Origin: Cyanobacteria bacterium M_DeepCast_200m_mx_001
GTDB lineage: Bacteria; Cyanobacteriota; Cyanobacteriia; PCC-6307; Cyanobiaceae
Assembly (NCBI GenBank): GCA_016882415.1
Contig: VGQL01000011.1
Coordinates: 1-35,306, forward strand
Length of the DNA stretch: 35,306 nt
Direction of reading: 5' to 3'
Positions 15,499 to 23,078 of the stretch are shown here, one piece after another. Each line of letters opens with the position of its first letter. Position 1 is the first letter of the stretch. A model generated the notes under the pieces. It saw only the letters and a program-made list of their open reading frames with translations. It had not been told where the DNA came from and ran no database searches. Both the position numbers and the translations under genes were made by a program.

Positions 15499-16794
15499 TC
15501 ACTTCAGGGCCTTGATCTTCAGGCCGTTGAGGTAAGCCTGGGGGTTGTTGGCGTCGAATTTGACGCCGTCGAAGAACACCTCAACCCCACGAGAATCGCC
15601 GGCGGGACCATTGCCGTAGCCATTGGCCTTGGCGGCGGCACGCCACAGGTCGCTGCGGTTCACCTTGTTCACCAGGGCCTTGATGTTGGTGCCCTTGGGC
15701 AGATAGCCCCAGCGGATGTCCTCGGTGATGAACCAGGTGTCGTGGCTCTTGTAGGGGAAGGAGGCGTTGTCGGCCCAGAACTTCATCGAGATGTTCTTCA
15801 TGTTGGCCACCTTGCCGGTGCCGAAATCGATGGTGCCCCGCAGGCGGGGCAGCAGGTCATCGGCGTTGGCCTTCACATACTTGTCCTTGGCCAGCATCTT
15901 GGAGAGCTCCACGGTGTTGGCGGGGTTGTCGGCCCACTTCTGGGCCTGTTGCACTGCCATCAGCAGCCGCAGGGTGGCGTTGGGGTTTTTCTTCACCCAG
16001 TCGGCCCGCATGGCGAAGGCCTTCTCCGGGTGATCTTTCCAGAGCTGGCCGGTGATCAAGGCGGTGTAGCCCTGTTTCTTGTTCACCAGGCGCTCGTTCC
16101 AGGGTTCACCCACGCAGAACACATCCATGGTTCCCGACTGCATGTTGGCCACCATCTGCGGCGGCGGAATCACCACCAGGTCGGCCTGCTTGTTGGGGTC
16201 CACGCCATTGGCGGCGAGCCAGTAGCGCATCCAGAGGTCGTGGGTGCCGCCGGGGAAGGTCACGGCCGCCTTGAACTTGTCGCCGGTTTTGTTCTTTTCG
16301 GCGATGGCCTTGGCGATCGTGGGGGTCTGGGTGCGGAATTTGTACTTCTTGAAGTCGTTGGAGGCGGAGATGGCCTGTCCGTTGGTGTTCAGCCGAGCCA
16401 GGATGAACATCGGCACGGGCTTTTTGCTCTTGCTGATGGCGCCGGTGGTGAGCAGATAAGGCATCGGCGACAGGATGTGGGCGCCGTCGATGCCGCCGCG
16501 GGCACCGCCCAGCTCGAGGTTGTCGCGGGTCACGGCCCAGGAGGTCTGCTTCTTGAGCTTCACGCCGCTCATGCCCTGCTTGGCGAAGAAGCCCTTCTCC
16601 TGGGCCACGATCAGGGGAGCGGCGTCGGTGAGGGCAATGAAGCCCAGCTCCACGCTCGTGGTTTCCGGTTTGCCGGGGGCGGCCTGGGCGGGGCTCGCAC
16701 TCAGCAGGCTGGCCACGCCGCCGAAGTGAACAACCACGCCGGTGGCGGTGGCCAAGCCGGAGAGCAGTGCGTTGCGTCGGGTGATGGATGACAT
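15499..16794 (-). CDS. nrtA: Nitrate/nitrite-binding protein NrtA
   Basis: The solute-binding component of the nitrate importer, 431 residues, located on the outer side of the plasma membrane. The N terminus MSSITRRNALLSGLATATG has a twin-arginine pair followed by a hydrophobic stretch and ends in ASPAQAAPGK, so it looks like a Tat-type or similar signal. The mature part begins VELGFIALTDAAPLIVAQEKGFF, close to known NrtA and CmpA, with GGARGGIDGAHILSPMPYL and FCVGEPWNERLV later. NrtA and bicarbonate-binding CmpA are similar; the linked nrtC, narM and cnaT genes favour nitrate. The start at 16794 has no strong ribosome-binding site; a 231-base region lies upstream. Confidence 0.95.
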   Translation of the reverse strand: MSSITRRNALLSGLATATGVVVHFGGVASLLSASPAQAAPGKPETTSVELGFIALTDAAPLIVAQEKGFFAKQGMSGVKLKKQTSWAVTRDNLELGGARGGIDGAHILSPMPYLLTTGAISKSKKPVPMFILARLNTNGQAISASNDFKKYKFRTQTPTIAKAIAEKNKTGDKFKAAVTFPGGTHDLWMRYWLAANGVDPNKQADLVVIPPPQMVANMQSGTMDVFCVGEPWNERLVNKKQGYTALITGQLWKDHPEKAFAMRADWVKKNPNATLRLLMAVQQAQKWADNPANTVELSKMLAKDKYVKANADDLLPRLRGTIDFGTGKVANMKNISMKFWADNASFPYKSHDTWFITEDIRWGYLPKGTNIKALVNKVNRSDLWRAAAKANGYGNGPAGDSRGVEVFFDGVKFDANNPQAYLNGLKIKALK

Positions 16795-17025
16795 GACAAA
16801 TCGACCCTGTGGGGCCGTGCGATCAGGGGAAAACACCTGCGGCCATGGGCTGCACAGGGGCCAGAGCCTGACCGGCCTCACAACAACGGGCCGCCGTCAG
16901 AGCGAATTCAGTGGTTGGCGCACAAGCTGACCAACGGAGATCAAGAGACCACGCGGTCGGCACCTGCTCCCGTCGCCGTTGTTACGGAATACCGGGTTGC
17001 CGCCCCAAACGGTGGCGGGGCGAAC
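16795..17025 (-). promoter_or_regulatory. narM-nrtA intergenic region: likely nrtA promoter and leader
   Basis: This 231-base gap is the longest in the nrt gene string and contains no convincing ORF. Next to the narM stop, CGCCCC (17001-17006) pairs with GGGGCG (17017-17022) over a 10-base loop, a possible terminator or processing hairpin without a T run. Read on the minus strand, 16979-16992 is GTA-N8-CAA, one good half of the NtcA consensus GTA-N8-TAC and one poor half. I found no perfect NtcA box and no strong -10 hexamer. A separate, nitrogen-controlled nrtA promoter is likely from position, but not shown. Confidence 0.35.
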
Positions 17026-17505
17026 CTATCGGCCATGGGTTGGCACCACCTCAGCGAAGGCCGCCTCGAGGTTGTGGTGGTCATGGCCGGGGCGGGCCAG
17101 CTTGCACAGGGCAAAGCGATCCAGCTCCCCCATGCGGCTCCAACGCGATCCGTCGAGGGGCACCCCCCGCTGCTGGGCGGCCCGTGCCACCTCCGCGGGG
17201 AGCTGGCTGGGGTTTTGCCAGGGTTCCCCCTCAGCGGCCGGCAGGGGCTTGGCCTGGCCATCGGCCATGGCGGCGGTGCAGGCCAAGAGGTGTCGGCGCA
17301 ACGCCTGCAGCGCCTCTGGGTCATCGGCCCAGTCCACCAAGGCCTGGCGTTGCGGCTGTGTGAGGGCCAGCCAGTGGTTGAGCTTCAGCTTCAGGCCGAT
17401 CAGATCCAGCTTGCGGCGTACGCACAGGGGGATGCAGCGCCAGGAGCCCACGAAATCCTGTTCGAAGGCGAAGCAGTGGTGGGCATCGGAGGCGCGGGAG
17501 GGCAT
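17026..17505 (-). CDS. narM: Nitrate reductase-associated protein NarM
   Basis: A 159-residue soluble protein of the cyanobacterial nitrate reductase-associated family. In Synechococcus elongatus narM is needed for active NarB, perhaps in cofactor or enzyme maturation; its biochemistry is unsettled. Matching segments are FAFEQDFVGSWRCIPLCVRRKLDLIGLKL near residues 13-42, HWLALTQPQRQALVDWADD and the C-terminal LDRFALCKLARPGHDHHNLEAAFAEV. The ATG at 17505 follows the cnaT stop by six bases, so it is co-transcribed with cnaT. The nrtA gene follows after 231 bases. Confidence 0.92.
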   Translation of the reverse strand: MPSRASDAHHCFAFEQDFVGSWRCIPLCVRRKLDLIGLKLKLNHWLALTQPQRQALVDWADDPEALQALRRHLLACTAAMADGQAKPLPAAEGEPWQNPSQLPAEVARAAQQRGVPLDGSRWSRMGELDRFALCKLARPGHDHHNLEAAFAEVVPTHGR

Positions 17506-17511
17506 GGCCAG

Positions 17512-18591
17512 TCAGACGCAGTGCTGGGCCAGGCGCTGGAGGTGGCGCAGGCTGGTGCCGCTCTCCAGCAGCTGGCGGCAAGCCTGCAGACCCGCTTCGT
17601 GGGACTCGCTGTGCTCCGCCTGCCACAGATAGGTGCCGGCATTCCAGATCAGGGCGGTGGCGAGGGGCCCCTGTCCCCCCAGGGCCGCCAGGGCCTGGGG
17701 GGTCCAGGTGTCCAGGTTGCTCCAGCGGGGATCCTCCCCGTAGCAGCCGTGGTCGCGGGGGTGCAGGATCAGCCGCCCATCGCCGCCGGGCCCCGGCCGC
17801 CCGGTGACGCAGGCGCGGCTGATCGGTAGATCGGTGCTGCCCTCCAGCCCCTTCACGGTGAGCACGTTGGTTTCGCCGGCCAGCGCCAGGGCGTGCCAGG
17901 CGCGGGTTTCCGTGGGGGGGTGCACAAAGCCACTCACCAGCAGGTGCTCGCCGTGGTGGGGGGTCCAGAGCAGTTCCAGGCTGGCCAACGGCGGGCGTTT
18001 GCCGATGTCTTCACGGATGGGGATCAGCACTTCAGCGGCCGCGAAGTGGTCGGGCTGATGCACCAGCGCCAGGTGGCAGTGATCCAGGCAGGACTGCACC
18101 CAGGCGAGGCTGCGGCCAGCGAGCCCCAAACCCAGGCTGGTGAACAGCTCCATGGCGGTGACGCCATATTTCACCGGCATGCGTCGCCCCCCCTGGAGCA
18201 CCACCGGAATGCCGGCGCTGGCCAGCACCAGCGCGGTGAGGGGATAAATGGGAGCCGTGCGGCTGCGTCCGTCGAAGGGAATGCCAAAGCAGACGGCGCG
18301 GCTGCCGCTGCGCAGCTGGGGCCCCTGCCCGCGGTACACATCGAGCATGCCGGTGAGCTCCTGGGGCTCGGGCCGGCGGATGCGATGGGCGATCAGGAAG
18401 GCGCCGATCTGCGCCGGGCTTGCCTCGCCGCTCAGCATCAGCGTGAGGGCGTCGGCGGCCTCCTCGCGGCTGAGGCCACTGCTGGTGTGCTCTCCGCTCC
18501 CCACCTTGCCCAGGTAGGTGCGGAAGCGGTCACGGCCGCAGGGTGTTGCCGCCGGAGGCTGGGGGGGCGCTGTTGGGGCCTGCGCAACCAT
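17512..18591 (-). CDS. cnaT: CnaT-like protein, TrpD-family fold, nitrate assimilation gene
   Basis: A 359-residue homologue of anthranilate phosphoribosyltransferase that is not a tryptophan enzyme. LSREEAADALTLMLSGEASPAQIGAFLIAHRIRR matches the TrpD N-terminal helical domain. The PRPP-binding GTGGD of TrpD is replaced by FGIPFDGRSRTAP, and the KHGNR segment by LQGGRRMPVKYG, so normal PRPP chemistry is doubtful. In Anabaena the homologue cnaT (all0601) is required for expression of the nitrate assimilation operon. Its place beside narM and divergent from nirA supports that identity. ATGs at 18591 and 18630 are both possible; homology starts well after either, near RFRTYLGKVGSGEHTSSG. Confidence 0.85.
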   Translation of the reverse strand: MVAQAPTAPPQPPAATPCGRDRFRTYLGKVGSGEHTSSGLSREEAADALTLMLSGEASPAQIGAFLIAHRIRRPEPQELTGMLDVYRGQGPQLRSGSRAVCFGIPFDGRSRTAPIYPLTALVLASAGIPVVLQGGRRMPVKYGVTAMELFTSLGLGLAGRSLAWVQSCLDHCHLALVHQPDHFAAAEVLIPIREDIGKRPPLASLELLWTPHHGEHLLVSGFVHPPTETRAWHALALAGETNVLTVKGLEGSTDLPISRACVTGRPGPGGDGRLILHPRDHGCYGEDPRWSNLDTWTPQALAALGGQGPLATALIWNAGTYLWQAEHSESHEAGLQACRQLLESGTSLRHLQRLAQHCV

Positions 18592-18667
18592 GCGGCCAGG
18601 GGCACGGCAAGACCCTTGATTCTCCTGCATCGACCCTGCGGCCAGTTCAGGGGACCCGTGGCTGGAG

Positions 18668-18680
18668 GTACGCCGTGTAC
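18668..18680. promoter_or_regulatory. GTAC-N5-GTAC dyad upstream of nirA
   Basis: GTAC at 18668-18671 and again at 18677-18680 form a dyad in the cnaT-nirA divergent region, 76 bases before the nirA ATG. It reads as GTA-N7-TAC, one base short of the NtcA consensus GTA-N8-TAC. A weak -10-like GACACT (18701-18706) lies 20 bases downstream, about the spacing of an NtcA-activated promoter. It could be a variant NtcA site or a target of the Crp-type regulator encoded at 11144-11728. Confidence 0.35.
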
Positions 18681-18756
18681 AGCACTTTGGTAGCGAAGGT
18701 GACACTTCTGTGGTGGGTCGGTTGCGCACCCTGGAGCCCCTTGGCCCGTGGTCGCG

Positions 18757-20274
18757 ATGGCACCTGCCCTCAGCAAAATCGAACAGGCCAAGGCTGAGCG
18801 TTGTGGCCTGGAGCTGGAGCCCCAGCTGGCCCAGCTGGCGGCCCAGGGCTGGGACACCCTGGATGAAGCCACCCTCACCATTCGGCTCAAGTGGCTGGGG
18901 ATTTTCTTCCGCCCCGTCACACCGGGGCGCTTCATGGTGCGGCTGCGCCTGCCCAATGGTGTGATTCATGCCGACCAGTTGGAGGTGCTGGCCGACGCGG
19001 TGGATCGCTGCGGCGAATGGGGCTCGGCCGACATCACCACCCGCCAAAACATTCAGCTGCGCGGCCTGCTGCTGGAGGACATGGCGCCGCTGTTGAGCGC
19101 CATGCAGGCGGTGGGCCTCACCAGCCGCCAATCGGGGCACGACAACCCACGCAACATCACCGGGAACCCCTTCGCCGGCATCGACCCGGAGGAGCTGGTG
19201 GACACCCGCCCCCTGGTGGACGCGATTCAGGCCCGGCTGCTGGCGGATGACGCCCCGCGCAACCTGCCCCGCAAGTTCAACATCGCCGTGGGCGGCGCCC
19301 CCGACAGCTTCCTGCTGCATAACGATCTGGCCTTCCTGCCCGCCGATCGCGATGGCGAGCTGGGCTTCACCGTGATGGTGGGTGGCTTCTTTTCCGCCCA
19401 GCGCAACGAACTGGCCATCCCCCTGGGGCTGTGGCTGCGGGGAGATCAGCTGCCGGGCTTCAGCCTGGCGGTGCTGCGCCATTTCGAGCGCTGCGGCAAC
19501 CGTCAGGCCCGCAACAAGAGCCGTTTGATGTACCTGGTGGATGAGCTAGGGCTAGAGGCCTATCGAGAGGCGGTGCTGGCGGAGTTCTCTGGGCTCGGCG
19601 GGTTGGCCGATCCCCACGATGGCCAGCATCGGGTGACCCGTGCCCCGCGCTCCGGCCTAGGGGTGCAGCCTCAGAGACAGGCCGGCCTGCATTGGGTGGG
19701 GCTGAGTGTGCCCGTCGGCCGCCTGGACGCGGAGGCCATGGCCGAGCTGGCCGCCGTGGCCCGCCGCCATGGCAGTGGCGAACTGCGGCTCACGGAGGCC
19801 CAGAACGTGTTGATCGTCAACGTGCCGGAGGAGGGCCTGCAGGCACTGTTGGCGGAGCCGCTGCTGCAACGCTTCAGCCCCACCCCCGGTCCGCTGATGG
19901 CGGAGGCGGTGAGCTGCACGGGCAATCGCTACTGCAGCTTTGCCCTGATTCCCACCAAAACCACGGCCCAGGCGGTGGTGGAGGAGCTTGAGAGGCGGCT
20001 GGAGCTGCCCCATGCCGTGCGCACCCATTGGACCGGGTGCCCCAATGCCTGCGGCCAGCCCTACATGGGCGAGATCGGCCTGATGGGGGCCAAGGCCCGC
20101 CACGACGGCCAGATGGTGGAGGCGGTGAAGATCTTTTTGGGCGGTGACATGGGGGTTGATCCGAAGTTGGCTGAATTGCATGACAAGGGGGTGCCCCTGG
20201 TGCAACTGGTGCCCGTACTGGAAAACCTGCTGATCGAGCGTTACGGCGCCCGCCGGCGTCCGGCGGCTAGCTGA
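18757..20274 (+). CDS. nirA: Ferredoxin-nitrite reductase NirA
   Basis: NirA carries out the six-electron reduction of nitrite to ammonium with reduced ferredoxin, using a 4Fe-4S cluster bridged to siroheme. The 505-residue protein has two repeated nitrite/sulfite reductase halves: TTRQNIQLRG (94-103) and NPRNITGNPFAGIDP in the first, LRLTEAQNVLIVNV in the second. The four cluster cysteines are Cys387 and Cys393 (SCTGNRYCSF) and Cys428 and Cys432 (GCPNACGQ). No extra C-terminal ferredoxin domain is present. The ATG at 18757 was preferred to an in-frame GTG three codons upstream. The next gene starts eight bases after its stop. Confidence 0.97.
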   Translation: MAPALSKIEQAKAERCGLELEPQLAQLAAQGWDTLDEATLTIRLKWLGIFFRPVTPGRFMVRLRLPNGVIHADQLEVLADAVDRCGEWGSADITTRQNIQLRGLLLEDMAPLLSAMQAVGLTSRQSGHDNPRNITGNPFAGIDPEELVDTRPLVDAIQARLLADDAPRNLPRKFNIAVGGAPDSFLLHNDLAFLPADRDGELGFTVMVGGFFSAQRNELAIPLGLWLRGDQLPGFSLAVLRHFERCGNRQARNKSRLMYLVDELGLEAYREAVLAEFSGLGGLADPHDGQHRVTRAPRSGLGVQPQRQAGLHWVGLSVPVGRLDAEAMAELAAVARRHGSGELRLTEAQNVLIVNVPEEGLQALLAEPLLQRFSPTPGPLMAEAVSCTGNRYCSFALIPTKTTAQAVVEELERRLELPHAVRTHWTGCPNACGQPYMGEIGLMGAKARHDGQMVEAVKIFLGGDMGVDPKLAELHDKGVPLVQLVPVLENLLIERYGARRRPAAS

Positions 20275-20281
20275 GGTGTCG

Positions 20282-21766
20282 ATGCGGTTGCCTGTCAGGG
20301 TGGAGACGGCCGCAACACGCTGGACCGTGGAGGGGGATCCCGAGCACTGGGCTCAGCTGCAGGCCCTGCGCAGGGGCCGGTTGCCACTGCAGCCTTGGCT
20401 CGAGGGCTTGAGTTCCGGCGCGCTGCAGCCTGAGCCGGAGTTGCTGGCGGCCCTGTGGGCGCAGCTCAAGCGTCCGGAGGTGGAACGCCTCCTGGCCAGT
20501 GGGGCGGCGGCGGACGCCGGTCCTTGGTTGGTGGCGGCGCGCCAGGAGTTGCCGGCTCTGGTGGCCACGCCCGCCGTGGTGGAGGCCTGGTTGGAGCCTT
20601 TGCTGGAGCATCAGGTCCAGTGCCCGGCCCGGCAGGCTCGGCAATGGTTGGAGGTGCTGGCGGCGTTCCAGGATCCACGGGTGGCCCAGCGCCTTCGCCG
20701 GGTGGTGCTGGAGGCCAGCCGCCTGGCGATTGAGCCCGGCGCCAGCGACGGGGATCTGCAGGAGCTTTTGCCTCTGCTGCCGCTGTTGGGGCGTCAGCGG
20801 CAACGGCAGGATGCGCCGCTGCTGCTCGGTTGCGCTCTGGATCCGGGCCCCCTGGCCTGGCGCCGCGCGGCCCTGGAGGGGGTGGCGCTGGGGCTCTCGA
20901 CCTGGCCGTTGCCCCTCCTGGTGCCCGCACTTCAGCGGTTGGCGGAGGATCTCTCCAGTGCCCTCGCCGCGGAGGCTCTGGACCTGCTGGCGCGGTTGCC
21001 GCAGGGGCAGCGGGCGTTGCGGGCCTTGCGCACGCGTCCCCTCGATCCCGCCGTGGCGGAGCGGTTGCAGCGGCGTCTGCAAAACAGTCCCTTGGTGCTG
21101 GTGGTGCACGGCCGCCAGGGGGGGGTGATCCCTGCCCTCTACTGCGACCTCGCCCAGCAGCTGAGCCGTCGCCGCGGGGCCCCCGTGCTGGTGCAGGCCC
21201 TCACGGCGGAGGCCCCGGCGGCGGATGCTGCGTTCTGGTTGGCCGCCCAACGGGCTGGGTCGATCACTGTGGTGCCCCTGCTGTTGCTGCCCGGCGAGCA
21301 TGTGCGGCGCGACCTGCCGGCTCTGGTGGCCGGCTGGCGTGCGGCTACCGCCGGCGCCCTGCCCGAGGGCGCCGGCCCAAGCGTGGGTTGGCGGCCGTTT
21401 CTGGGGTCCTGGCCCGCGTGGCAGTCGTTGCTTGGGGATGTGGTGCGCGAGGCTGCTGCCGGTCGCCCCTTCGCCTGGCTGCACCACCCCTTGCAGGGGC
21501 AGCTAGCCCAACGCTTTCTCCACCATCTGGCCCGGGTGTGGGGCCAGGAGGGTGTGCCGGCGGTCGAGCCCGGGCCGGCGCTGCGCCTGGCCTTGGACCC
21601 GGAAGGACCGGCGCTGCTGGTGCCCTACGGCCTGGCGCCCAGTCGCACCGCCGAATCCCTCAACATGGAGGGCGTGGTTCCCCCGTCCTGGGAGGTGCTG
21701 CCCCCCTTGCTTGAGCTGCCCTCCGTGCGCACCTTTCTGTTGGATCGCCTGGAGGCTTTGCCATGA
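20282..21766 (+). CDS. Helical N-terminal domain fused to CbiX/SirB-type chelatase domain
   Basis: A 494-residue protein in two parts. Residues 1 to about 265 are rich in Leu and Ala and look like alpha-helical repeats, perhaps HEAT-like (VAQRLRRVVLEASRL, LPLLVPALQRLAEDL). From about 269, SPLVLVVHGRQGG begins a CbiX/SirB-like domain with His276, and TVVPLLLLPGEHVRRDLPAL holds a second conserved His340; these are the two metal-site histidines of class II chelatases. Since siroheme needs iron insertion into sirohydrochlorin, and the gene sits between nirA and cobA with an ATGA overlap to cobA, a siroheme ferrochelatase role is likely. What the N-terminal half does is unknown; docking to NirA is one possibility. 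GTG at 20276 is an alternative start. Confidence 0.8.
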   Translation: MRLPVRVETAATRWTVEGDPEHWAQLQALRRGRLPLQPWLEGLSSGALQPEPELLAALWAQLKRPEVERLLASGAAADAGPWLVAARQELPALVATPAVVEAWLEPLLEHQVQCPARQARQWLEVLAAFQDPRVAQRLRRVVLEASRLAIEPGASDGDLQELLPLLPLLGRQRQRQDAPLLLGCALDPGPLAWRRAALEGVALGLSTWPLPLLVPALQRLAEDLSSALAAEALDLLARLPQGQRALRALRTRPLDPAVAERLQRRLQNSPLVLVVHGRQGGVIPALYCDLAQQLSRRRGAPVLVQALTAEAPAADAAFWLAAQRAGSITVVPLLLLPGEHVRRDLPALVAGWRAATAGALPEGAGPSVGWRPFLGSWPAWQSLLGDVVREAAAGRPFAWLHHPLQGQLAQRFLHHLARVWGQEGVPAVEPGPALRLALDPEGPALLVPYGLAPSRTAESLNMEGVVPPSWEVLPPLLELPSVRTFLLDRLEALP

Positions 21767-22575
21767 GCGGCGCCGCTCGGGGCACGGTGTATCTGGTGGG
21801 CGCGGGGCCGGGGGATCCGGATCTGCTCACCGTGAAGGCTCAGCGCCTGTTGCAACAGTGCGATGCCCTGGTGTACGACTCGCTGGTGCCCCGCGAAGTG
21901 CTGGCCCTGGTGCCGGCAACTGCGGAGCGGCACTTTGTGGGCAAGCGCCGCGGCCATCATTCCGTTCCCCAGCCCTCCACCAATGCGGTGCTGGTGGAGC
22001 TGGCGGCGCGGCACGCGTGCATCGTGCGCTTGAAGGGTGGTGATCCCTTTCTGTTTGGCCGCGGCGGCGAAGAGGCCGCCCACCTGGAGCGTCACGGTGT
22101 GGCCGTGCAGGTGGTGCCGGGCGTGACCTCCGGCATCGCAGCCCCTGCCTACCTGGGCATCCCGGTGACCCATCGCCGCGCCGGCAGTTCGGTGACCTTC
22201 GTCACCGGCCACGAAGAGATCGACAAGCGCCGGCCCAGCGTCGATTGGCGCGGCCTGGCCCGCAGCACCGATGGCCTGGTGATCTACATGGGGCTGCACA
22301 ATCTCGCCCACATCTGCGGGGAGCTGATGGCCGGTGGCCTGGATCCCTCCACCCCCGCCGCGGCGGTGCAGCAGGGAACGGTGCGCGGTCAGCAGTCGGT
22401 GATTGGTGTCTTGGCGGACCTGGCTGAAGCCGTTCAGCGGGCGGGGCTGGCTTCGCCGGCCATTGTGGTGATCGGGGAGGTGGTGAACCAGCGGGTGCCC
22501 ACCTGCGCTCCGGTGCCGGCGCCGGTGGAGATGCCGATTCCGATTCCGCTGGCGGCGGCGACTACGCCCGGTTGA
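21763..22575 (+). CDS. cobA: Uroporphyrinogen-III C-methyltransferase CobA
   Basis: This SAM-dependent enzyme methylates uroporphyrinogen III twice to give precorrin-2, the branch point to siroheme and cobalamin. The 270-residue protein has YLVGAGPGDPDLLT near the N terminus, VRLKGGDPFLFGRGGEE and VPGVTSGIAAPAYLGIPVTHR, all diagnostic for the SUMT family. There is no fused dehydrogenase/chelatase part as in CysG, so NAD-dependent oxidation of precorrin-2 must come from elsewhere. Its ATG overlaps the upstream stop (ATGA), making nirA, the CbiX fusion and cobA a tight three-gene operon. Its 3' end overlaps the convergent small gene by 14 bases. Confidence 0.95.
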   Translation: MSGAARGTVYLVGAGPGDPDLLTVKAQRLLQQCDALVYDSLVPREVLALVPATAERHFVGKRRGHHSVPQPSTNAVLVELAARHACIVRLKGGDPFLFGRGGEEAAHLERHGVAVQVVPGVTSGIAAPAYLGIPVTHRRAGSSVTFVTGHEEIDKRRPSVDWRGLARSTDGLVIYMGLHNLAHICGELMAGGLDPSTPAAAVQQGTVRGQQSVIGVLADLAEAVQRAGLASPAIVVIGEVVNQRVPTCAPVPAPVEMPIPIPLAAATTPG

Positions 22576-22909
22576 GCTGGCGCTGCGGCAGGCGTGGTCG
22601 GCCCAGGTGAAGCGTCTGCAGGCTCCAGCCCCGATGGGGCCGCGGGCCTTGCTGGTTCAGCCAGGCGTCATCCTCGTGCCGTAGGGCCTCCCGGTCGTCG
22701 ACGTCATGGCCGCTGTACAGCAGCGCGGTGATCCGTTCTGGGTCGATGTCGAGGGCGGCCACCTCCTGCCAGAGCCGTTCGCTGCCACGGGCATCGGCGC
22801 GGCGGATCTGGGCATCCGCCAGTTGTTGGGTGAGCAGCAGCACCAGGGCCTGCTGGGTGCTGGCAGTGAAGCGATCGCGGCTGCTGCAGCTTTGGGTGGG
22901 TGCGGGCAT
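22562..22909 (-). CDS. Small protein of unknown function
   Basis: A 115-residue soluble protein that I do not recognise. Residues 16-65 look like a helical core (TQQALVLLLTQQLADAQIRR, ERLWQEVAALDIDPERITALL), and the C-terminal third is polar and basic (RPHRGWSLQTLHLGRPRLPQ). It has no signal peptide or membrane segment. The stop overlaps the convergent cobA gene by 14 bases. The clear helical pattern, a single ATG start and a gap upstream that fits a promoter support a real gene, but homology was not tested. Confidence 0.6.
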   Translation of the reverse strand: MPAPTQSCSSRDRFTASTQQALVLLLTQQLADAQIRRADARGSERLWQEVAALDIDPERITALLYSGHDVDDREALRHEDDAWLNQQGPRPHRGWSLQTLHLGRPRLPQRQLNRA

Positions 22910-23078
22910 GGCCCCTGGCCGATCGCATCGGCGTTGGTTGTGTCATCAACGCTACCGATCTCCAAGCCACTTGAATCACTGGCCTGTGGAAAGGTTGTTT
23001 GCGTAGTGGTGCGAACCGTGGCGGGCATGCCGTTGCGGTTCATTGGCCCATTCCCCGGCCGCCGGCCACCCCTTCGCC
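22910..23078. promoter_or_regulatory. Divergent intergenic region
   Basis: A 169-base gap between the starts of two divergent small genes must hold both promoters. GTC-N8-TAC at 22942-22955 fits the loose NtcA pattern GT-N10-AC, but this pattern is expected about once per 256 bases by chance. I see no clear -10/-35 pair or hairpin. Confidence 0.25.

Noticed and set aside
15382-16791. 469-codon plus-strand open frame opposite nrtA
   Set aside because: It mirrors the nrtA reading frame exactly, and its Gly/His/Val-rich translation is typical of antisense GC-rich frames.
15499-16794. CmpA (bicarbonate-binding protein) instead of NrtA
   Set aside because: The two are similar, but linkage to narM, cnaT, narB and nirA supports nitrate.
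22871-22878. HIP1 octamer GCGATCGC as a repeat element
   Set aside because: It occurs here and near 30746, but only sporadically; the strong enrichment seen in some cyanobacteria is not apparent by eye.
22942-22955. GTC-N8-TAC as an NtcA site between the two small genes
   Set aside because: The relaxed GT-N10-AC pattern is too common by chance, and no -10 element at the right distance was found.
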